Assembly: GCA_045643885.1 (NCBI GenBank)
Contig: JAZRFY010000030.1
Span: 141,176 to 205,175 of the forward strand
Length of the DNA: 64,000 nucleotides
Direction: 5' to 3'
Origin: RGIG4608 sp045643885
GTDB taxonomy: Bacteria > Bacillota > Clostridia > Oscillospirales > CAG-272
This document shows positions 53,682 to 61,527 of the stretch, piece after piece. The notes beneath the pieces were generated by a model. That model ran no database searches. It saw only the letters and a program-made list of their open reading frames with translations, and was not told where the DNA came from. The translations under genes and the position numbers were made by a program. Within the stretch, counting starts at the first letter, position 1. The number at the start of each line of letters is the position of its first letter.

Positions 53682-56600
53682 TTATGGTGTAGGTGAATAA
53701 GTTTTGATTTTAGCTTTGCCATTAGATTCACCATTCGGGCAATATGCTAAACCATCACTAATTCCTATAGATTTAGTAATATCAACTGTCTGAACTGTAT
53801 TTCCATTGATATCATGGTTACCTGAAATAACGATACCAGTTACTGCCTTAGGAATTTCATATGCATAAATATCATATGAACCATCATTACCAACTTTAGT
53901 TAAATAAGGACGAGTATCCCAGTTTGTATTACCAGTGCTCAAACCCCAGTAATGGATACGAAGGGTGCCAGGTCTCCAGTTCCAGCTATTTTGATAGAAA
54001 ATAGTAATAGTGTTACTATTAGTTGTATTTTTAATATTGAAATCAGTTACCAAGAATGATTTCGTATTTGTAATAGACTCTACTTTTTGGTCTGAGGTCT
54101 GCAATTCTTGTCCTTGATATTTTGCATAGATAACATAACCACATGCATTGGCAGGTATATTAAATGAATATACTTTGCCAGAAACATTAGTTGCATTAAT
54201 ACCGGGGAATGCAACGTCATGCCATTCATTTGTTCCATCACTGTACCAATAATAAACACTAATATCAGTCCAGTTCCACTGATTTGTAAACTTAACTGTT
54301 TTGCGTTCAGTAGTATACTTTATTGAATAAACATCGTACTTAGTTGTATCAGCTGTTACCTTACCCAACACATACATATTACCATCAATAATTTGACTAC
54401 CTTTAATATCTACTGTCTGAAGCTTGCCAGAATCTGTAGCTGATTTACCATTATTAATAACAAAACCACTTGCATAAACAGGCAATTCGAATGAATAAAC
54501 GTCATATGTTCCGTCATTGCCAACCTTAGTCATTGACTCGCCAGGGAATGCAGAATTTGTCCATGTATATTCACCTGTGCCAGAAACACCGTTTGAATAC
54601 CAATAATAAATCTTAACATCAGACCAATTCTTATTATTCTGGAAGTAAATTGTCTTTGTCTGTTCTTCGGGAAGATGAGTTGTTATGCCGGCATATTCTC
54701 TCTGACCGTAAACGCCCTGGCCACCGCCGAAGAGCTGGTTGAAGGGGATGTAGATGTGCTGATTGTTTTCAACAAGCACTTCCTTGCCGTCAACTGTTTC
54801 TGTACCAGCAGTTTTGTGGTCCCAAGCCTTACCGTCAACAAAGTGATAGCAAGTAGCATTTTCTGTGCTATGTGAACCGTTTACAACAACATAGTTATAT
54901 CTACCTGTTGCGGGAACAGTTGTTTTAGTACCGTCGAGGTGTGTGATTGTTGTGCCATTAACTGCTGCAACCTGTGTCAAACGGCTGAACTGATAATCAT
55001 GAGTATAGGATGCAATTGAGTTTGCAACAAGCTCACAGTAATATCTATTTACATCCTTACCATAATATACGTGGCAATTTGTGAATGTGATATTATCGTT
55101 ATTTTCTGCGTCCTTTGAGATAGTAGCATATGTTGTACCTGTGGAGGGATCCTTCATTGTTGCGTTAGTAACGCCGATCACCATACCACAATAACGGTAT
55201 GCATACCACTGATAGTTAGCACAAACGTCGTTATAGGTATCAATATTTGCTGCAACCAAGCAGTTTGTAAAATCAACCTTAGTTGTGCTACCAACACCAC
55301 CTACAAGGCCTCCACACGGAACGTCCCAAGATCCCCAAAGACCGGAAACTGTGTTTGTATGGTCAACGGAAACGTTGGTAAATGTGTGTTCACCGCCACA
55401 CCAACCTGCGATACCACCTGTGTACCAGTTGTAGTTGGAAATGTGTGAGTTAGTAACTGCAATATTTTCAAATGTGCAGTTTCCGTATGCATAACCTACG
55501 AGGTTACCCATGATAACTGCTTCCATTATGATTTCAAAGTGGTCAAGCTGAAGGTTCTTGATAGTTGCATCTTCAATATATGCAAAAAGTCCAAGACCGT
55601 CTTTGTCACCGTATTCAAGTCCAAGGTCCCAACCGTTCTGGTACAAGCCCATGATTACCTTGCCGTTACCGTCAAATGTACCTCTGAATGCCTTACCATT
55701 CACCTGATTACCAATAGGACTAAAGCTTTGTTTATAGTCGAAGAAGCTGATGTTTGCATTCAATTTAACAAACTTACCGGAGTAATCGTTACCGCCATTA
55801 ACCTGAGATGCAAAATAAATAAGATCTTCGGGTGTGGAAATGAGGTAAGGATCCTTTTCAGTACCTGTTCCCTTTAAAGAGCTAACGGATTTTCCTGTAT
55901 ATTTAACGATTTCTGACTCAGCAACAACGAATTCAGAGAATGTTGCGATATAGAGGATCGTTTCACCTGTTACGGGATCATATGTGAACTGGTTATGCTC
56001 TGTGAAGTACTCAGTGCTGCTTACGTATGTCATAGGAACTGCAACTCCGTTTTCAATATGATAGGAGTTGAGAAGTGACGCGTAAAGCACCTCGCCAAGA
56101 GTGTTACCGAGGTTAACGATTACGGGAACTGTGTTGTCTTCTGCGATGCCTTCAACACAAACCTCGAACGTCTTTACCTCTTCACCGTCGTCAAATACGA
56201 GATTATGATTAGGATCGTCAACCTCATAAGCATTGAGCTTAAGAGCAGTTGCGCCGTCCTCAAGCTTTACGCCTGCAGGAACTACAACGTTTGCATTGGT
56301 TGAGCTATCCTTAATAAGCAAGCTTGTATTAAGAATTCCGTTATTTGTTGCGCCTTCGGGAATATTAATAGAGCCGTTTTCGGAAACAGTTCCCTCTGGG
56401 AACGTTGCCGCGTTGTCATAATCACTTCCAAAGTAATCACTTTCTGCGCTAAACTGAGTAGCAAGAAGATTTACGTAGAAACCTTCTTCACAAAGGCTCA
56501 TCTTCTGATACTTATTACCGGCTGTTTCCTGCATGTGGAAAGCAACTGCAATAATTGCCTCTTCACCGGGAAGAAGTGTGCCGTCGATTACTGTATCATT

Positions 56601-57029
56601 CTCCAAAACGCTTGTAAGAACACCTGCGCTTGTCAAACCATCAAGTGACTGAAGAGAAGCAGAAGGTGCACCAACGTAATAAACGTCGATCACGTCAGAA
56701 ATTTCAGAAACACTGCCACCTGCATCAAGACCAAGCTTCCACTGGAAGGAAAGATTGCCCTCGTTTACCACCTTGATATACTTAACGTCAGTATATCCGG
56801 GCTCCCAGTTTTCGTGAGTGAATACGGGTGTTTTCTCTGCTGTCAACCAGTTAGCGTTTTCAAGTGTTGATGAATAGTACATTGCTACATCAATTTCACC
56901 TGAAACAATAATATTTCCCTTACTCACTGCCTCGTCAGTAAACCATGCAAATGTTGTACCTGCGAGCATGGCAATGCACAAAACAAGTGAGACTATGCTT
57001 GTGAGCATAGATTTTTTAGCCGTTCTCAT
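53682..57029 (-). CDS. SipW-dependent surface adhesin with three starch-binding-like (CBM26-type) modules
   Basis: A 1115-residue exported protein. Leader MLTSIVSLVLCIAMLAGTTF then AWFTDEAVSKGN is SipW-type. Residues ~30-340 are TasA-like (WEPGYTDVKYIKVVNEGNLS) and ~370-770 are GLUG/beta-helix (GLFAYIEDATIKNLQLDHF). Three tandem modules start near residues 793, 910 and 1006. Each opens with F-x-N-x-x-NW and carries YYW (HYW in the third); in the first, SAFPGESMTKVGNDGTYDVY resembles CBM25/26 starch-binding modules. No catalytic motif is present. It probably ties the surface fibre to alpha-glucan particles or polysaccharide. It lies between two copies of the intergenic RNA element. Confidence 0.83.
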   Translation of the reverse strand: MRTAKKSMLTSIVSLVLCIAMLAGTTFAWFTDEAVSKGNIIVSGEIDVAMYYSSTLENANWLTAEKTPVFTHENWEPGYTDVKYIKVVNEGNLSFQWKLGLDAGGSVSEISDVIDVYYVGAPSASLQSLDGLTSAGVLTSVLENDTVIDGTLLPGEEAIIAVAFHMQETAGNKYQKMSLCEEGFYVNLLATQFSAESDYFGSDYDNAATFPEGTVSENGSINIPEGATNNGILNTSLLIKDSSTNANVVVPAGVKLEDGATALKLNAYEVDDPNHNLVFDDGEEVKTFEVCVEGIAEDNTVPVIVNLGNTLGEVLYASLLNSYHIENGVAVPMTYVSSTEYFTEHNQFTYDPVTGETILYIATFSEFVVAESEIVKYTGKSVSSLKGTGTEKDPYLISTPEDLIYFASQVNGGNDYSGKFVKLNANISFFDYKQSFSPIGNQVNGKAFRGTFDGNGKVIMGLYQNGWDLGLEYGDKDGLGLFAYIEDATIKNLQLDHFEIIMEAVIMGNLVGYAYGNCTFENIAVTNSHISNYNWYTGGIAGWCGGEHTFTNVSVDHTNTVSGLWGSWDVPCGGLVGGVGSTTKVDFTNCLVAANIDTYNDVCANYQWYAYRYCGMVIGVTNATMKDPSTGTTYATISKDAENNDNITFTNCHVYYGKDVNRYYCELVANSIASYTHDYQFSRLTQVAAVNGTTITHLDGTKTTVPATGRYNYVVVNGSHSTENATCYHFVDGKAWDHKTAGTETVDGKEVLVENNQHIYIPFNQLFGGGQGVYGQREYAGITTHLPEEQTKTIYFQNNKNWSDVKIYYWYSNGVSGTGEYTWTNSAFPGESMTKVGNDGTYDVYSFELPVYASGFVINNGKSATDSGKLQTVDIKGSQIIDGNMYVLGKVTADTTKYDVYSIKYTTERKTVKFTNQWNWTDISVYYWYSDGTNEWHDVAFPGINATNVSGKVYSFNIPANACGYVIYAKYQGQELQTSDQKVESITNTKSFLVTDFNIKNTTNSNTITIFYQNSWNWRPGTLRIHYWGLSTGNTNWDTRPYLTKVGNDGSYDIYAYEIPKAVTGIVISGNHDINGNTVQTVDITKSIGISDGLAYCPNGESNGKAKIKTYSPTP

Positions 57030-57067
57030 AAAAGAATCCTTTCGTTATATAAGTACTGATTATTTTC

Positions 57068-57137
57068 GGGGGTAAAAAGACAAAATTCAATTGATTTTGC
57101 CCTTTTATCCCCGCCACACCCGAAGGTGTGGTGGAGA
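57068..57137 (-). ncRNA. two-hairpin intergenic RNA element, copy 1
   Basis: Minus-strand RNA: stem 1 CCACACC-uucg-GGUGUGG with flanking CUCC/GGGG (57137-57111). Stem 2 pairs GGGGAUAAAAGGGCAAAAU with AUUUUGUCUUUUUACCCC (57112-57094, 57087-57069), again with the GGG:UCU core. The wobble pairs exist only in the minus-sense RNA, which indicates function in the operon transcript. Confidence 0.65.
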
Positions 57138-57154
57138 TAAAATCAAAACGTTGA

Positions 57155-58807
57155 TTATTCAAATGTAAATTCAATTGTTTCAACGTTGTAGAATTCGTTT
57201 GCGTTTTCAGGATTTGTAAGACGAAGCATTACCTTGAATGTTGCACCGGAAAGTGCATCGTTAACGTCGCCTACACCACATGTGAATTCACGAACTGATT
57301 CAACAACCATTGAGTATGTCCAGGGGTTGGATGTTACAGACTCAAGAAGTCCAAGTTCTGTGTTAGCTTCAAGTGTAACGTCACCGTTGTGGAAGCCAAC
57401 CCAACCGAATGAACCGTAGTTACCACCGAGGAAGAGCTCGTTTTCACCAAGATCTCTGTCAAGAACTACGTAGAAGTCGCAATACCATTCAGAATAGTCA
57501 CTCAACTTCGCCTCATCCAAATTATGAAGTGCAGTGAATGTGTATGCGCATTCAAGCATAGAGTCAAGACCCTCTGTGGGAAACCACTGACCGTAGGATC
57601 CCCATTCAAGCTCTGTGTTAACGTAATCAGGTCTTGCTGTTACGCTAGCCTCAGGAAGAGCGGTGGGATCAAATGTACCAACTTCGAATGTGGAGTTGGG
57701 ATCGAATACCAATGTGAAGGGGCTGAATGTTGCTGTCTCAAAGAGAACAAGGCCGCTTTCAGGCTGGTATACGAAGTTAGCCATACCCTCACCGTAGTGG
57801 TAAAGTGTTACTGTGTCAGGATCAAGTCCTGCGGGAATTCTGAGCTGTACCTGAACGGGAACGTCGTTGTCAGACTTAAGACCACTTACCTTTACGTCGT
57901 AAGCAATTGACTCATAGCCTGTGTTGATTACGATGTTAGCGTTTGTGTAGTCTGAAAGAGGTGCAGAGAAACCAAGCTTTGTTGCATTGGGATCGATTGC
58001 TTCAGTGGGAACAACCACTGTACCACCAAATTCTCTGGTATCGTCAGAGAAGTCTTCCATGTGGAAGCCTGCTGCAGGGAATTCAGAGGGATTTGTGGGA
58101 ATGTCGATGGTGTTGGCACCGGTATCACCGTATTCTGCATCTGCATCATAGTCGGGGCCAAAGCTATCCAATTCGGATGCCAACTGACCTGCAAGAACCT
58201 TAATGTCGAAGGAGATGGAGCCGTTCATGTACTCATTACCTGCAAGCTCATCCATGTGAATAGAAAGTGCGAAGAAGTGTTCTTCACCTGTCTTAAGTTC
58301 ACCTTCGCCAGGAACTTCATTGATACCGCCTACAACGGAATTACCATTGTCCCAGTCCAAAGAATCACGAGATGTGATATCGCCGTAAACTGCGTCAGGA
58401 GTGATGATGTACTCCATAACCTCAGTGAGGTTCTTTTCAACGTTAAGAACTTCGATTGCTACCTTATACTTAAGGTCCAATGTACCGTTGTTAACGATAG
58501 AAAGATACACTGTCTGAGTCTTGCCGGGCTCCCAAAGTGTGTTAGAGGAATCCCCGTTTGCTGTGAGAGAATCAGCAGCACCGAAGATAGGGTTGGGAGA
58601 TTCGGAAATGTTCACGTAATCGCTCGCGCCTGTACCTGTCCACAATCTGAGTTCAACATCAAGTGTACCAGCTACAATCTTGTTACCAGTGCTTGTAACT
58701 GTGTCTGTGAACCACGCGAATGTGGTTCCAAGAAGCATTGCGAAGCACAAGAAAAGTGCGATAACGCTGCTAAACAATGCTCTCTTGATTTGTTTCAAAT
58801 TCGTCAT
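57155..58807 (-). CDS. SipW-dependent TasA-like surface protein, 550 aa
   Basis: Exported protein with leader ALFSSVIALFLCFAMLLGTT ending in FAWFTDTVTSTGNK, the SipW-dependent signal type. Residues ~30-230 form a TasA-like domain (WEPGKTQTVYLSIVNNGTLD; FALSIHMDELAGNEY). The rest is beta-rich with no named motif except VPVQVQLRIPAGLDPDTVTL, which recurs in related form in both larger neighbours. The start ATG has AGGAGG 8 bp upstream. It follows the first signal peptidase by 76 bp. Probably a major fibre or matrix subunit; the role is inferred. Confidence 0.82.
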   Translation of the reverse strand: MTNLKQIKRALFSSVIALFLCFAMLLGTTFAWFTDTVTSTGNKIVAGTLDVELRLWTGTGASDYVNISESPNPIFGAADSLTANGDSSNTLWEPGKTQTVYLSIVNNGTLDLKYKVAIEVLNVEKNLTEVMEYIITPDAVYGDITSRDSLDWDNGNSVVGGINEVPGEGELKTGEEHFFALSIHMDELAGNEYMNGSISFDIKVLAGQLASELDSFGPDYDADAEYGDTGANTIDIPTNPSEFPAAGFHMEDFSDDTREFGGTVVVPTEAIDPNATKLGFSAPLSDYTNANIVINTGYESIAYDVKVSGLKSDNDVPVQVQLRIPAGLDPDTVTLYHYGEGMANFVYQPESGLVLFETATFSPFTLVFDPNSTFEVGTFDPTALPEASVTARPDYVNTELEWGSYGQWFPTEGLDSMLECAYTFTALHNLDEAKLSDYSEWYCDFYVVLDRDLGENELFLGGNYGSFGWVGFHNGDVTLEANTELGLLESVTSNPWTYSMVVESVREFTCGVGDVNDALSGATFKVMLRLTNPENANEFYNVETIEFTFE

Positions 58808-58883
58808 TTTGTTTTTACCTCCTATATAAATTTTAAAATGAGACGAATAATATCTAAACGCAAATGCGTAAAGAACTGATTAA

Positions 58884-59729
58884 TTATTGGTTGCCATCCT
58901 CATTTGAGTCTGTGCTTTCTTCAGAAGCCACTTCACTTGCCTTCTCTTCTGTAGCTTCGGCTTGCTCTTGAGTTGCCTCTTCTTTCACATCCTCTTTAGT
59001 GGATGCCATTTCTTTCTTTTGAGCCTCAAGCTCTTGCTTAAGAGCCATAAGTTCACGAAGCATGTCTTCGTTTCTCTGTCTGTCTGCTGCAATCTCTGCC
59101 TTTTCAGCATCGATGATAGCATTCTGTTCCTTCTTATACTTTTTAAAAAGCTTAAAAACGTCTAACGCGTTTACTATAATTAACATAAGGAAAGGAATAA
59201 GAATACAAATGATATACCCGGGTGTGGATTTTACATATGTAAAGAAGTATCCAACCTTGGGAAGATGACCTACGTACTGACCTAAGATAAATTCGGGTTC
59301 AACGATTGTTTCATCGTTTACACCTGTATTTGTACCGAAGGTCTGGTATCCGATAAGTTTACCTTCAGTAGTATATCTGGGCTCGCGAATCATATGAGTT
59401 ACAGTTATATACTTATTGTTATCGTCAGTTGTAACGAAGGAAATAATATCGCCGGGCTGAAGTGCCGTGGGATCCTTAACGTTCTTTACAATAACGATAT
59501 CACCTGCATTGAAATGCACGTCAAGATGCGCATTGTTCTCTGACAAGCTCATTGAGTCTGACTGAACGATATAAAACTTAAAGCCTAAAAGACTACGGTC
59601 ATTTCTATCAAATGTAGTAACAGAGATGATAGTAAACAACATAATGAATGTTGTAAAAACTATCAAAATTATTGAAATTATTTTAGTTACCAGCTGAAGC
59701 GGTTTTTTTCCTGTCTTTTGTTCTTCCAT
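58884..59729 (-). CDS. sipW: SipW-type (ER-type) signal peptidase I with long acidic C-terminal tail
   Basis: A 281-residue membrane protease. N-terminal helix (IISIILIVFTTFIMLFTIIS), catalytic Ser in IVQSDSMSLS near residue 58, His in ITVTHMIREP near 110, Asp in GTNTGVNDET near 138, and a second helix (GYIICILIPFLMLIIVNAL). A ~90-residue coiled-coil tail rich in Glu/Ala ends the protein and is absent from the ~190-residue B. subtilis SipW. It starts 8 bp after the first gene of the operon. It should process the TasA-like leaders encoded downstream. Confidence 0.93.
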   Translation of the reverse strand: MEEQKTGKKPLQLVTKIISIILIVFTTFIMLFTIISVTTFDRNDRSLLGFKFYIVQSDSMSLSENNAHLDVHFNAGDIVIVKNVKDPTALQPGDIISFVTTDDNNKYITVTHMIREPRYTTEGKLIGYQTFGTNTGVNDETIVEPEFILGQYVGHLPKVGYFFTYVKSTPGYIICILIPFLMLIIVNALDVFKLFKKYKKEQNAIIDAEKAEIAADRQRNEDMLRELMALKQELEAQKKEMASTKEDVKEEATQEQAEATEEKASEVASEESTDSNEDGNQ

Positions 59730-59737
59730 AAGCTCTC

Positions 59738-60337
59738 CTATTCTACATTGTCAATATCTACATTAGACTGTACACCAAATACTGTAACACCGATTCCGTC
59801 ATATTCTGCCTGTTGGAATTCGTTGCCTATCTCGGGTTTCATTTTGATCACGAGAAAATAAACTCCGGTTTCACCGTTTGGTGCAAGTGTTCCTGTGAAT
59901 TGTTGAAGTCTTACTGCATTAGTAGGATCAGTTGGGTTGTCAGTAATCCATATTTCAAATGCCTTTTCAAATTCGAGCATATTTGAATCTCCGTCATCGC
60001 TGACGAATATTCTGAAGTTAGCAGAAACCGTACCCTTATTTACGATTTTAAATCCCTGAGTATAGAATGAAGCTCCGGGCTCACAAATAAGGTCCTTTGA
60101 ATCCGAGTCCCTTGTAAAGTGCAAATACTGACCTTTAAGAGAGGTGTTATTAATATCGACAATATCAAGCTTAACGCTACCACTGGAAACGTTAACGCCA
60201 ATGCTTCCGTCTTCGCCACTGGTAAACAGTGCCCATGTGACGCCAATAACCGACGTCATGCAAAGCAAAATGATAATAAGCGGTAAAGCAATCGTTCTTA
60301 TAATTTCGAATCGACTCTTACCATTGATATCAAACAC
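59738..60337 (-). CDS. first gene of the SipW operon: TasA-like exported protein
   Basis: A 199-residue protein with leader segment TIALPLIIILLCMTSVIGVT then WALFTSGEDGSIG, the SipW-type pattern. The mature domain has SGSVKLDIVDINNTSLKG and EPGASFYTQGFKIVNKGTVS, similar to TasA/camelysin. GTG 60337 follows an exceptionally complete Shine-Dalgarno sequence, AAGGAGGTGAT. It is followed 8 bp later by sipW. By position it may correspond to the TapA/TasA partner of the peptidase. Confidence 0.85.
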   Translation of the reverse strand: MFDINGKSRFEIIRTIALPLIIILLCMTSVIGVTWALFTSGEDGSIGVNVSSGSVKLDIVDINNTSLKGQYLHFTRDSDSKDLICEPGASFYTQGFKIVNKGTVSANFRIFVSDDGDSNMLEFEKAFEIWITDNPTDPTNAVRLQQFTGTLAPNGETGVYFLVIKMKPEIGNEFQQAEYDGIGVTVFGVQSNVDIDNVE

Positions 60338-60425
60338 TCCATCACCTCCTTCAAAAAGTCACCAAAATACCCACCTGGGGGCAAAAAGGGCATAATTACC
60401 CATAATGATGCTATTATACATAGTA

Positions 60426-60454
60426 ATAATATCTCAAAATCCAACAAATGTCAA
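60426..60454 (-). promoter_or_regulatory. promoter of the SipW/TasA-type operon
   Basis: Minus strand TTGACA (60454-60449), 17-bp spacer, TATTAT (60431-60426), with a leader of about 80 nt to the GTG at 60337. It is the only good promoter seen for the 11-gene operon. Confidence 0.75.
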
Positions 60455-60485
60455 TAGTTTCTTGGAAAATTCTTTCAGTAAATCG

Positions 60486-60492
60486 TTCGACA
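60486..60492 (-). promoter_or_regulatory. putative Spo0A binding site (0A box)
   Basis: The exact 0A-box core TGTCGAA on the minus strand is centred about 70 bp upstream of the predicted transcription start of the surface-protein operon. The heptamer alone is weak evidence, since about eight are expected by chance in 64 kb. The position between spo0A and a TasA-type operon makes it notable. Confidence 0.45.
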
Positions 60493-60544
60493 TGTATTTT
60501 TGCAAATCTTCACCATATGACTAATTCACCTCTATTCCCTGCTA

Positions 60545-60575
60545 AAACAAAAAAGCAGGGCTTTTAGCCCTGCCT
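60545..60575 (-). terminator. terminator of spo0A
   Basis: GCAGGGC / GCCCTGC stem (60555-60561, 60567-60573) followed on the minus strand by a T-rich run, 10 bp after the spo0A stop. Confidence 0.9.
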
Positions 60576-60582
60576 TTTCGAT

Positions 60583-61353
60583 TTAAACAAGCATTCTATA
60601 TTTCAATCTCAAGTTGTCGGCAATCATTGCGATGAACTCGGAGTTGGTCGGTTTCCCACGGTTATTTTGTACGGTGTATCCAAAGTAAGAATTGAGCACG
60701 TCGACGTCTCCCCTATCCCACGCTACCTCGATGGCATGTCGGATGGCGCGCTCTACTCGGCTCGTCGTTGTCTGATATTTCTTTGCTACGGTCGGATACA
60801 AAATTTTTGTTACCGAATTGATTATATCACTGTCATTGACTGTCAAGATAATTGCCGTTCTTAAATACTGATATCCCTTTATGTGTGCAGGGACTCCAAT
60901 CTGATGGATTATCTTTGTAACCTGAGCCTCAATATCATTTGCTCCACTTTCCTCAAAGCTACTATTTGAAAAAGAAAGAGTTGCAGGCAAAAGATTATCT
61001 ATATGTCTTGCAAGACTTGCTGCATTTATCGGCTTCATCATACACATTGCAGCCCCTGCACTCGATGCTTCAAGGAGCATATTGTGATTTCCTACCATTG
61101 ACGTCGCAATAAAGGTAGGTGCGTCCTCACCAAGCGTTTCCCTTGCCTGCCTTATAACTCCTATCCCGTCAAGCTTGGAAAGAAGAACGTCGATTATCAC
61201 GATCTCAGGCTCTGCTCCAAGTATCATAGAAAGTGCCTCTTCCCCATTTTGTGCCTCATATACGTTAGCAAAGCCTTGTTCCTTAAGCTCATCTCTAAGC
61301 GTCATTCTCATAGACATATTTTCGTCCGCAATAAGTATTTTGGTGTTATTCAT
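60583..61353 (-). CDS. spo0A: sporulation master regulator Spo0A
   Basis: A 256-residue response regulator. The receiver domain has Asp10 and Glu11 in the acidic pocket (ILIADENMSMR), the phosphorylation site Asp55 (VIIDVLLSKLDG), Thr84 and Lys107 (MKPIN). The C-terminal Spo0A effector domain (from about 145) contains the recognition-helix stretch TTSRVERAIRHAIEVAW and GKPTNSEFIAMIAD, diagnostic for Spo0A. ATG 61353 is set by AAGGAG 7 bp upstream. Glu11 replaces the usual second Asp. No spoIVB lies upstream, unlike in many Clostridia. Its own promoter is at 61392-61420. It likely also governs the adjacent surface-protein operon. Confidence 0.97.
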   Translation of the reverse strand: MNNTKILIADENMSMRMTLRDELKEQGFANVYEAQNGEEALSMILGAEPEIVIIDVLLSKLDGIGVIRQARETLGEDAPTFIATSMVGNHNMLLEASSAGAAMCMMKPINAASLARHIDNLLPATLSFSNSSFEESGANDIEAQVTKIIHQIGVPAHIKGYQYLRTAIILTVNDSDIINSVTKILYPTVAKKYQTTTSRVERAIRHAIEVAWDRGDVDVLNSYFGYTVQNNRGKPTNSEFIAMIADNLRLKYRMLV

Positions 61354-61391
61354 TTCTTTTCTCCTTTTTATTGGTAAATTTTGACAGTAAT

Positions 61392-61420
61392 ATTCTACCA
61401 TATTTTACCAATCATTGCAA
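61392..61420 (-). promoter_or_regulatory. putative promoter of spo0A
   Basis: Minus strand TTGCAA (61420-61415), 17-bp spacer, TAGAAT (61397-61392), 39 bp upstream of the spo0A ATG. The surrounding region contains repeated TACCAA/TTGGTA elements (around 61436-61471) of unknown meaning. Confidence 0.6.
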
Positions 61421-61527
61421 GATAAAAGAAAAACAAATATTTACCAAAATTTATTGGCAATTTTTGGTAATATTTTACATTAAAAGAAAAATAGCCCTCA
61501 TTCAGAGGACTATTTTCTTCTATATAA

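Noticed and set aside
43380..60337. Possibility that the 17-kb surface-protein block is a prophage or recent genomic island
   Set aside because: No integrase, transposase, attachment repeat or tRNA end was seen, and ribosome binding sites and promoter style match the rest of the window.
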